A DNA stretch of 32,091 nucleotides from NCBI GenBank assembly GCA_947037115.1, contig CAMQTN010000034.1, positions 1 through 32,091 on the forward strand. The letters run 5' to 3'. Source of the stretch: an uncultured Lachnospiraceae bacterium. Its GTDB lineage: Bacteria > Bacillota > Clostridia > Lachnospirales > Lachnospiraceae. Numbering within the stretch: position 1 is the first letter of the stretch; every line of letters begins with the position of its first letter. Shown here one piece after another: positions 26,121 to 32,091 of the stretch. The position numbers and the translations under genes were made by a program. The notes below the pieces were generated by a model. The model had not been told where the DNA came from. It did no database searches and saw nothing but the letters and a program-made list of their open reading frames with translations.

Positions 26121-26801
26121 CTATACTCTGCACTCCCCGTCGTGAGAGATGCAATTGATCTGCGTCACGCACTTCACTTTGGAAAAGGCAGCCAAAAGCT
26201 CTTCCTTCTTTGCCGTCTTAATCTCAATAATCAACTCCGACTCGCCGTTTTTAATGCTTCTGGATTTCTCTTTGTGGTATTTACAGTTCTCCTTCAGAAT
26301 TTTCTCCACTTCACTGTAATCAACCTCTGCCGCCAGCGCGCGAAGCACAAGAAGATCAGGCGCTTTGGCATTGGGTACCAGATCCAGTACAAGAAGTAAC
26401 AGTGTCATCACTATACACAGCACAAAGGACAGTACATAGAGCCCTACACCCACAATAATACCCGCGCTGATCGACCAGAACAGATACAGAAGATCCATCG
26501 GGTTTTTCACCGCATTACGGAAACGGACAATGGACAGCGCGCCTACCATACCAAGAGACACCAGAAGGTTTGACTGCATCGCAATCATGATCGCCGCCAC
26601 AATAATCGGCATACCCGCAATGGTCACATTCAGATCCTTAGAGTAAAAAGCCGACTTGGAGGACAGCTTGTACACCGCGAATATGTAAAGACCCACCAGC
26701 GCCGCAATGACGATGAGAAGCAGAATACTCCTGGCGGACAGATTGGTTCCGCCACCCAGACTCTCATATACACTGTTTTTAATTACATCCTTAATTGACA
26801 T
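26121..26801 (-). CDS. DUF4956 family membrane protein
   Basis: This 226-aa protein has an N-terminal membrane segment (about 25-46), two more between about 58 and 95, and a pair of hydrophobic segments at about 103-142. A cytoplasmic C-terminal domain of about 80 aa looks like a small ferredoxin-like or ACT-like fold (strand-helix pattern with LIIEIKTAKKEELLAAFSKVKCV). The motif GALSIVRFRNAVKNPMDLLYLFWSISAGI (about 83-111) is the DUF4956 signature as I know it. The function is not established. The family is commonly found next to VTC-domain proteins, as here (46-bp gap downstream of the VTC gene), which suggests a joint membrane process. GGAGG lies five bases before the ATG. Confidence 0.9.
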   Translation of the reverse strand: MSIKDVIKNSVYESLGGGTNLSARSILLLIVIAALVGLYIFAVYKLSSKSAFYSKDLNVTIAGMPIIVAAIMIAMQSNLLVSLGMVGALSIVRFRNAVKNPMDLLYLFWSISAGIIVGVGLYVLSFVLCIVMTLLLLVLDLVPNAKAPDLLVLRALAAEVDYSEVEKILKENCKYHKEKSRSIKNGESELIIEIKTAKKEELLAAFSKVKCVTQINCISHDGECRV

Positions 26802-26847
26802 CTTTTCCTCCGTTCTGAAGCGTTCTTCGCCTCTTGATGTATTGTAT

Positions 26848-27528
26848 TTATGTCAAATCTACCCTCTCACGGCATAACTGGTACTTAGAGTAAGCCGACT
26901 GCTGCATATTTCCCAGCTCCAGAAGCTGTAACAGGAAATCCGGAATGAACTCGTCGTACTTCACCTCTAACACTTTATCACATTCCTGCAAAAAATCATA
27001 GCTGATATTTTTCTCTCCGAATGCTTCCACCCGACCGCTTGCACGGACATTGCGGTCAAAAGTGATTCTCACATTGCCCGGCTCATACACATACGCCTTA
27101 CGCTCATAGGTGACAATCACCCTGGGGCGGAGCCCCTGCGTTTTGATCGCCAGATTAAAGAGCGTCGCCGGATCGTCCCCGGAAGCAGTATCCTCAATAC
27201 CTTCTCCGTTCATCAGCCTTTTCATATCCGCAATCGAAATACTTCTGGAACGCTTCAGGATACGGTTATCCTGTTTTGTCTTTACCTCCAGCTTAATAAC
27301 GTCCAGCGAATCATTATAGATCCGGATGCGGTATTTGTTGCGCCGGTTTACCCCGTCCTCCGTATCCCGCAGACAGGAATCCGCGAAATCATCAAAATAC
27401 AGGCTGGTGATCCGATAGCCTTCGGGCCCTCCCTCATTGACGTCCGGACGAAGCACCGCCTCCATCCGCGACTGGAGCGTGATCAGCTCCGCAGCACTGC
27501 AGTTATATTTGTCTTCTACGCGATACAT
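26848..27528 (-). CDS. VTC domain protein (polyphosphate polymerase-like)
   Basis: This 226-aa protein has the tunnel-fold landmarks of the VTC family: VEDKY (4-8), ITSLYFDD (40-47), RNKYRIRIYN (63-72), IKLEVKTKQDNRILKRS (78-94), VTYERKAYVYE (139-149), VRITFDRNVRAS (153-164) and VLEVKYDEFIPDFL (186-199). The basic residues on alternating strands would line the tunnel. Yeast Vtc4 uses this domain to make polyphosphate from ATP; whether this bacterial protein does so is not shown. Its length fits a single catalytic domain with no SPX or membrane part. AAAGGAG lies six bases before the ATG, and the stop of the rfbG gene is 3 bp upstream. Its partner is the DUF4956 gene that follows. Confidence 0.9.
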   Translation of the reverse strand: MYRVEDKYNCSAAELITLQSRMEAVLRPDVNEGGPEGYRITSLYFDDFADSCLRDTEDGVNRRNKYRIRIYNDSLDVIKLEVKTKQDNRILKRSRSISIADMKRLMNGEGIEDTASGDDPATLFNLAIKTQGLRPRVIVTYERKAYVYEPGNVRITFDRNVRASGRVEAFGEKNISYDFLQECDKVLEVKYDEFIPDFLLQLLELGNMQQSAYSKYQLCRERVDLT

Positions 27529-27531
27529 AGG

Positions 27532-28620
27532 TTACTCCTTTGTGGTTAATGCCAAAAACGCTTCAATCTGCCTGCACATGAGTGTATACAGATCTTCCTT
27601 CCGCCGATAGGCCATCGTCCAATCCACGATTTTTTCCATGGCTGTCTCCAGATTCCACACGGGCCGCCAGCCAAAAACCGTTTTCAGTCTGGAACAGTCA
27701 AGTTTCAGATAATTTGCCTCATGGGGGCCGCCGTCCGACACATTCTTCCAGCTTACATGCTCTCCTGAAGCCTGATTCCATTTCTCACAAAACAGCGTCA
27801 CCAGCTCTCCCGCCGCATAGCAGTCTGTCTCATCCGGCCCCACATTATAGCTTCCCGCATATTCCGGGTTCCCATACTGCTTCTCTGCCATCAGAAGATA
27901 AACCATAAGCGGCTCCAGGACATGCTGAAAAGGCCTGATGGAAGCAGGATTGCGCACAATAATCTCCTGCCCGCCAAGGGCCGCCCGCACACAGTCGGGT
28001 ATGATCCGGTCCACCGCGAAATCGCCGCCGCCTATCACGTTGCCTGCCCGCGCCGTAGAAACCGCCACAGACCGTCCGGACGCCTCCCCGAAGAAGGAGT
28101 TCCTGTAGCTGCTTGTCACCAGTTCGGAACAGGACTTGGAATTGGAGTATGGGTCATAGCCGTTTAGCTCCTCGTTTTCACGGTATCCCCACGCCCACTC
28201 ACGGTTCAGATATACCTTATCTGTGGTCACATTAACAAAAGAACGCACGCTTTCGCACGTCCTCACGCACTCCAGCACATGCACCGTCCCCATCACATTG
28301 GTCTCGTAAGTATAGACCGGATCTTTATAGGACTCCCGCACGATCGGCTGTGCCGCCATATGAAACACAATCTCCGGGCGGTTCTCCTCAAAAACCTGCC
28401 GTAAATGCGCCAGGTCTCTGATATCCCCGATAACGGAGTTCACCCGTCTACCCATATCTGTCAGTGCAAAGACAGAAGGATCTGTCGGCGGCTCAAGCGC
28501 ATATCCTGTAACCTCGGCGCCTGCCGCAAGAAGCACTGCGCACATCCACGCTCCCTTAAATCCCGTATGTCCGGTAATCAGCACCTTTTTCCCTTTATAA
28601 AAATTTAATCCGAAGTCCAT
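27532..28620 (-). CDS. rfbG: CDP-glucose 4,6-dehydratase
   Basis: This 362-aa extended SDR has LITGHTGFKGAW (14-25), which is the CDP-glucose dehydratase form of the Rossmann motif, FHMAAQPIVRESYKDP (86-101), the catalytic TTDKVY (132-137), Tyr158-x3-Lys162 in YSNSK, and ARAGNVIGGGDFAVDRIIPD. It turns CDP-glucose to CDP-4-keto-6-deoxyglucose with bound NAD+. It lies between rfbH upstream (110-bp gap) and the VTC gene (3 bp). Substrate and product link it to RfbF and RfbH in the same operon. The length is normal for the family (about 355-360 aa). GAAGGG lies about 10 bases before the ATG. Confidence 0.95.
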   Translation of the reverse strand: MDFGLNFYKGKKVLITGHTGFKGAWMCAVLLAAGAEVTGYALEPPTDPSVFALTDMGRRVNSVIGDIRDLAHLRQVFEENRPEIVFHMAAQPIVRESYKDPVYTYETNVMGTVHVLECVRTCESVRSFVNVTTDKVYLNREWAWGYRENEELNGYDPYSNSKSCSELVTSSYRNSFFGEASGRSVAVSTARAGNVIGGGDFAVDRIIPDCVRAALGGQEIIVRNPASIRPFQHVLEPLMVYLLMAEKQYGNPEYAGSYNVGPDETDCYAAGELVTLFCEKWNQASGEHVSWKNVSDGGPHEANYLKLDCSRLKTVFGWRPVWNLETAMEKIVDWTMAYRRKEDLYTLMCRQIEAFLALTTKE

Positions 28621-28730
28621 TGATCCATAGCCCTTCTCTTTCCTTTTCGCTCTGTTTTTCTGCCATAAATAATTTTATAACAGGTCGCCTCTCTGCATCT
28701 GCGTTCCTGCGATATCCCGATACAGGGCGG

Positions 28731-30089
28731 TCACTCTGACACCGCCGTGGTCAGCGTTTTCGCCATATAGTCGATCATTTCATCCGTCATTCCCGGATAA
28801 ACCCCGATCCAGAACGTGTCTGCCATGATGCGGTCCGTATTCTCCAGACTGCCCACAATGCGGTAACCCTCGCCTGTGGCGCGCATCTCGTCAAAGCAGG
28901 GATGCTTTGTCAGATTTCCGGCAAACAGCATCCTTGTCTGTATGCCGTGCTCTTCCATATAACGCACCACCTTACTGCGCTCCACACCGTTCCTGCAGGT
29001 GATCGGGAACCCGAACCAGCTCGGATCGGAACCGGGACATGCCTCCGGCAGAATCAGCCGGTCCGTGATATGCGCTGTCTCCTCCACTGCAAGCAGCCTT
29101 TCCTTCATTCTGTTAAAGTTATACTTCCTGCGCTCCACAAAGGAAGGAAACTTTTCCAACTGGGCGCACCCGATGGCCGCCTGTAAATCAGTGGCTTTCA
29201 GGTTATACCCAAAATGGGAATATACATACTTGTGGTCATACCCCCTCGGCAGTTCCCCATACTGCCCGTCAAACCGGTGCCCGCAAAGGTTGTCCCGTCC
29301 CGACGGGCAGACGCAGTCGCGCCCCCAATCCCGGAAGGAGCGCACACACTTATGCAGAAGCGGATTGTCCGTATACACCGCACCGCCCTCGCCCATGGTC
29401 ATATGATGGGGCGGATAGAAACTGGAAGTCCCGATATCCCCCACCGTACCCGTCAGTTTTGTCTCTCCGTCCATTGTATACGCAGACCCCAATGCATCAC
29501 AGTTATCCTCAATCAGCCAGAGCCCATGTTCCTTGCAGAACGCGCTGACCGCCTTCAGGTCAAAAGGATTGCCCAGCGTGTGCGCGATCATGACTGCCTT
29601 CGTCTTCTCCGACAGCGCTTTTTCCAGCATGGTCACATCAATGTTGTACTGCGGGATGGTGACGTCCACAAACACCGGCACAGCCCCGTACTGGATCATG
29701 GGCGCCACCGTGGTGGGAAATCCCGCCGCCACCGTGATAACTTCATCTCCCCTGTTAATCTTCCTCTCCCCCAAAAGCGGGGAAGTCAGCGCCATAAACG
29801 CCAGAAGATTGGCGGAAGATCCCGAATTGACGAGGGAACAGTAGCGGATACCCAGATACTCCGCCATCTGCTTTTCGAACTGATCCGTATACCGCCCCGA
29901 CGTCAGCCAGAATTCCAACGCGCTGTCTACCAGAATGGTCATCTCCGCGCTGTCATAGACGCGGGACGCGTAGGGAATGCGGTCGCCCTCCTGAAATGGT
30001 TTTTTTACATTGTGGTAAGTGTCGCAGTATTCCTTTACCAGTGTTAAAATTTCTTCTTTTGCCTGCTGCTGTGTTTTTTGCGTTGCCAT
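28731..30089 (-). CDS. rfbH: CDP-6-deoxy-4-keto-glucose 3-dehydratase (E1, PMP/iron-sulfur)
   Basis: This protein of about 452 aa has the DegT/DnrJ/EryC1 aminotransferase fold. The internal-aldimine lysine is replaced by histidine in SFYPPHHMTMGEGG (222-236), which is the known feature of RfbH/AscC (E1) enzymes. These use pyridoxamine phosphate and an iron-sulfur cluster to remove the C3 hydroxyl. The cysteines fit: Cys197, then Cys259-x-Cys261-x7-Cys269, close to the reported C-X57-C-X-C-X7-C pattern. The start at 30089 (GAGGAGA about 11 bases upstream) is preferred to upstream ATGs inside the rfbF tail. It makes the 3-deoxy intermediate of CDP-3,6-dideoxyhexoses, so the operon leads to a dideoxy sugar. 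The E3 reductase (RfbI) is not in the window. Confidence 0.95.
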   Translation of the reverse strand: MATQKTQQQAKEEILTLVKEYCDTYHNVKKPFQEGDRIPYASRVYDSAEMTILVDSALEFWLTSGRYTDQFEKQMAEYLGIRYCSLVNSGSSANLLAFMALTSPLLGERKINRGDEVITVAAGFPTTVAPMIQYGAVPVFVDVTIPQYNIDVTMLEKALSEKTKAVMIAHTLGNPFDLKAVSAFCKEHGLWLIEDNCDALGSAYTMDGETKLTGTVGDIGTSSFYPPHHMTMGEGGAVYTDNPLLHKCVRSFRDWGRDCVCPSGRDNLCGHRFDGQYGELPRGYDHKYVYSHFGYNLKATDLQAAIGCAQLEKFPSFVERRKYNFNRMKERLLAVEETAHITDRLILPEACPGSDPSWFGFPITCRNGVERSKVVRYMEEHGIQTRMLFAGNLTKHPCFDEMRATGEGYRIVGSLENTDRIMADTFWIGVYPGMTDEMIDYMAKTLTTAVSE

Positions 30090-30103
30090 ATTTTCTCTTC
30101 TCC

Positions 30104-30877
30104 TCACCATATCTTCCACGGAGCCTCTCCACTGCTCCACAACTCTTCCAGATAAGCCCTGTCATGCACCGTATCCATCGGTGACCAGAACCCCGGATGT
30201 CTGTATGCCGCCATCTGATGATCCGCCGCAAGTCTCTCAAAAGGCGCTTTCTCCAACATGTCCGTACCGTCACCCAGATAGTCAAACGCTTCTCTGTTCA
30301 ACACCATAAACCCGGCATTCACCCAGGACTGGTCTTTCCTGGCCTTCTCCTTAAAGCTCTCAATCAGGCCGCATTCATCGATCTTAATCGCCCCGAACCG
30401 TCCTGCCGGCTGTGTTGTCGTAATCGTTACTATTTTACCATGCTCCTTATGAAATGCAAGCAGCGCCGAAAGATCCACGTCCGCCACCCCGTCTCCGTAG
30501 GTCAGCATGAAAGTCTCGTCCTCTCCGATATAGTCTTTGATTTGCAGGATTCTCCCGGCTGTCAGCGTCTCCAGTCCGGTGTTGACCAGTGTGACACGCC
30601 ACGGCTCCGCCGTGGAATTGCAGTATTCGCTGTGCCTGTCCTGCAAATGAAACGTGGTATCCGCCTGATACATGTAATAATGGACAAAATACTCCTTTAT
30701 CATATGTCCCTTATAGCCGCAGCATATAATAAAATCATGATATCCCTGCGTGGAATAGCCTTTCATGATATGCCAGAGAATCGGCCTGTCTCCGATTTCG
30801 ATCATCGGCTTGGGTTTCAGCACAGATTCCTCACTGATCCGACTGCCCTTTCCTCCCGCTAAAATAACAACCTTCAT
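30104..30877 (-). CDS. rfbF: Glucose-1-phosphate cytidylyltransferase
   Basis: This protein of about 257 aa starts MKVVILAGGKGSRISEE, with KPKPMIEIGDRPILWHIMKGYS (21-42), ICCGYKGHMIKEYF (51-64), LTYGDGVADVDL (125-136), AGRFGAI (158-164), SFKEK (174-178) and a final HPGFWSPMDTVHDRAYLEELW. All these match Salmonella-type RfbF, including the length. It makes CDP-glucose from CTP and glucose-1-phosphate, the first step of the CDP-dideoxy-sugar route. The ATG at 30877 has AAGGAAAAG upstream; longer readings run into the intergenic region. It lies 40 bp after a second, divergent nucleotidyltransferase and 14 bp before rfbH. Confidence 0.95.
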   Translation of the reverse strand: MKVVILAGGKGSRISEESVLKPKPMIEIGDRPILWHIMKGYSTQGYHDFIICCGYKGHMIKEYFVHYYMYQADTTFHLQDRHSEYCNSTAEPWRVTLVNTGLETLTAGRILQIKDYIGEDETFMLTYGDGVADVDLSALLAFHKEHGKIVTITTTQPAGRFGAIKIDECGLIESFKEKARKDQSWVNAGFMVLNREAFDYLGDGTDMLEKAPFERLAADHQMAAYRHPGFWSPMDTVHDRAYLEELWSSGEAPWKIW

Positions 30878-30917
30878 ACTTTTCTTTTCCTTCCAGTGCC
30901 GTCTTCCATTTGTCGGA

Positions 30918-31685
30918 TTACTGTTTCGCCCAGGGCGCAATCCCCGCATTCCAAAGATTTTCCATGTTCACCATATCCCGGTATGTCTCCACCGGCGTCC
31001 AGAACCCTTTGTGCTTATAGGTAATCAATTCCCCTTTTTCCGCCAGATGATTTGTCAGCAGGTCTTCCAGATTATAATTCCCCTGTAGGATGCTGAACAC
31101 ATTTTTATTCAGGACATACAGTCCCGCATTGGTCCACGCTTCATTGGTGGCCGCATTCTGCTGTATTTTTACGATCTGCCCGCCCTCGTCAATGTCCAGC
31201 GCCTCATTTCGTCCGGTGGGCCTGACGACAGCCATCGTGGCGCTCTTTCCCCGCTCTTTGTGGTATACGATCATCTTTTCCACATCAATATCAAACAGAC
31301 AGTCACCATAGGTAACGATAAACTCATCCTCCTCAATATACTCCTGTATCGCCGCCACACGCTGTCCCGTAGCCGAGTACAGACCGGTATCTACCACTGT
31401 GACCTTCCAGTCCTCCGTGCGGTTTTTGTGAATTTCCACCGTGTTTGTCTGTAAGTCCACAGTGATATCTGACTGGTAAATGTAATAGTCCATGAAGTAT
31501 TCTTTGATCATGTTCACTTTATAACCGCCACAGATAAGGAACTCATTCAGGCCATACGCAGAAAACCTTCTCATGATGTGCCAGAGAAGAGGTTTTCCTC
31601 CTATTTCCGCCATCGGCTTGGGTATGCCTTCCTGTTCGTTGCTGATTGTACTTCTCTGTCCGCCTGCTAAAATAACTACTTTCAT
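30918..31685 (-). CDS. RfbF-like nucleotidyltransferase paralog with altered active-site motifs
   Basis: This 255-aa protein is alignable end to end with the adjacent RfbF (same KPMxEIG, WHIM, CGYK, MIKEYF, YGD, NAG, GFWxPVET landmarks). It departs from RfbF at catalytic positions: GGKGSR becomes GGQRST (8-13), YGDG becomes YGDC (126-129), GRFGA becomes GRNEA (158-162), and the EK pair in SFKEK becomes IQQN (174-177). It may be a distinct subfamily with another substrate, an inactive partner or a regulator. I think similar GGQRST proteins occur elsewhere, so it is not simply decay. AAGGGAG is nine bases before the ATG and its start is 3 bp after the stop of the ThDP enzyme gene. Confidence 0.85.
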   Translation of the reverse strand: MKVVILAGGQRSTISNEQEGIPKPMAEIGGKPLLWHIMRRFSAYGLNEFLICGGYKVNMIKEYFMDYYIYQSDITVDLQTNTVEIHKNRTEDWKVTVVDTGLYSATGQRVAAIQEYIEEDEFIVTYGDCLFDIDVEKMIVYHKERGKSATMAVVRPTGRNEALDIDEGGQIVKIQQNAATNEAWTNAGLYVLNKNVFSILQGNYNLEDLLTNHLAEKGELITYKHKGFWTPVETYRDMVNMENLWNAGIAPWAKQ

Positions 31686-31688
31686 AAA

Positions 31689-32091
31689 TTAAATACTCCC
31701 TTTCACGATTTTGTTATTCTGATACTCTTCCCGCGGAAGGAACGGATACATATCGTCAATTTCCGGTGAAACGATCGTTCCATCCGACAGTTTTCTGGAT
31801 GACAGCTTCGGTTCAAAATTCTGCTCCGAATCAAGAATTACCTCGCATAAAATCGGCCCGTCTGTCTCCAATACTTTCTGTACCTTTCCCTGAATATCCG
31901 CTGCCGCATCAATCTTTTCATAGGGAACGCCGTAAGCATACGCTATTTTTTCCATATTGGGAAAGCTGATGCCATTTCCGTCACAGACGCCTACAAGCGG
32001 CGGTTCAAACAAATTTGTTTGTGTCTGTCTGATTGAATGGTATCCATTGTTATTTAAAATAAAAATTTTTATATTAAACTTATTATATACC
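31689..32091 (-). CDS. ThDP-dependent enzyme, C-terminal part only (acetolactate-synthase-like)
   Basis: The reading frame is open through the right edge, giving about 133 residues; the 5' part lies outside the window. The visible sequence has ILNNNGYHSIRQTQTNLFEPP, then DGNGISFPNMEKIAYAYGV, and IQGKVQKVLETDGPILCEVILD. This is the pyrophosphate-binding C-terminal domain of the acetolactate synthase/pyruvate decarboxylase superfamily, in which NNxGY follows the metal-binding aspartate. A TTG at 32012 is not the start. Located upstream of rfbF-rfbH-rfbG, it recalls YerE, the ThDP flavoenzyme that adds a two-carbon unit to a CDP-3,6-dideoxy-4-keto sugar. Other options include a general decarboxylase. 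Its base composition is more AT-rich than the rest of the window. Confidence 0.85.
   Translation of the reverse strand, partial: VYNKFNIKIFILNNNGYHSIRQTQTNLFEPPLVGVCDGNGISFPNMEKIAYAYGVPYEKIDAAADIQGKVQKVLETDGPILCEVILDSEQNFEPKLSSRKLSDGTIVSPEIDDMYPFLPREEYQNNKIVKGSI

Noticed and set aside
25647..26399. 250-aa plus-strand reading opposite the GT39-like and DUF4956 genes
   Set aside because: It spans two clear minus-strand genes, and its sequence is basic and low in protein character.
28621..28730. Promoter in the 110-bp gap before rfbG
   Set aside because: A TATAAA-like box is present but no acceptable -35 at 16-18 bp; read-through from rfbH is simpler.
29214..30047. 277-aa plus-strand reading opposite rfbH
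   Set aside because: It is antisense to a well-supported RfbH, lacks a ribosome site and shows His/Arg/Pro-rich composition typical of reverse-strand shadows.
32010..32012. TTG start giving a 107-aa gene at 31689-32012
   Set aside because: The frame stays open to the window edge and the upstream residues (ILNNNGYHSIRQTQTN) belong to the ThDP domain, so this is an internal codon of a partial gene.
1..32091. CRISPR arrays, tRNA/rRNA genes, insertion sequences, integrases
   Set aside because: No regularly spaced repeats, no cloverleaf-like or rRNA sequence noticed, and no transposase or recombinase motif among the reading frames.

Overview
The window is a dense block of cell-surface polysaccharide genes: glycosyltransferases, nucleotide-sugar enzymes, O-acyltransferases and large polytopic membrane proteins. 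There are no housekeeping, RNA or mobile genes. GC content is moderate, ribosome binding sites are of the AGGAGG type, and four intergenic promoters fit TTGNNN-17 bp-TANAAT. With the gene families present (DUF6020-like, DUF4956 plus VTC, BspA-like LRR, Lachnospiraceae-style UDP-sugar enzymes), this suggests a Gram-positive Clostridia, probably a moderate-GC Lachnospiraceae gut bacterium. That assignment is inference.

Left part (1-9000). A polytopic membrane protein (81-1898, +) converges on a three-gene minus-strand unit: MBOAT acyltransferase, polyprenyl-phosphate-sugar-synthase-like GT2, and DUF6020-like membrane protein. A second MBOAT gene with an SGNH-hydrolase partner is transcribed divergently (6455-8977, +). 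Together these look like two membrane O-acylation modules plus a lipid-carrier glycosylation pair.

Middle (9008-19086). An eight-gene minus-strand operon runs from a good promoter at 17963-17991: GT8, GT4, GT2, UDP-glucose dehydrogenase, UDP-glucuronate 4-epimerase, GtrB-like GT2, a GT-C-like membrane protein, and a ChbG/YdjC-type deacetylase. It would make UDP-GlcA and UDP-GalA and assemble and modify a glycan. The GT-C-like gene carries a clear +1 frameshift near 10152, and its real C-terminus continues in another frame to 9930, overlapping the deacetylase start. A lone GT2 gene (18073-19086, +) leaves the same intergenic region from its own promoter.

Right-middle (19092-24146). Two GT-C/GT39-like membrane proteins form a minus-strand unit behind a strong promoter. 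An XRE-type regulator is divergent from them, with repeated TTTGTTGT motifs in the shared region. Next is a small secreted LRR protein with its own promoter and a long, foldable 5' leader.

Right part (24147-32091). A minus-strand operon enters from beyond the window. It holds the C-terminus of a ThDP-dependent enzyme, two tandem nucleotidyltransferases (canonical RfbF and a paralog with altered active-site motifs), RfbH, RfbG, a VTC-domain protein, a DUF4956 membrane protein and a GT39-like membrane protein. This is a CDP-3,6-dideoxyhexose route, possibly leading to a branched-chain sugar, fused genetically to a VTC/DUF4956 pair. Six GT-C-like polytopic proteins lie within 32 kb.
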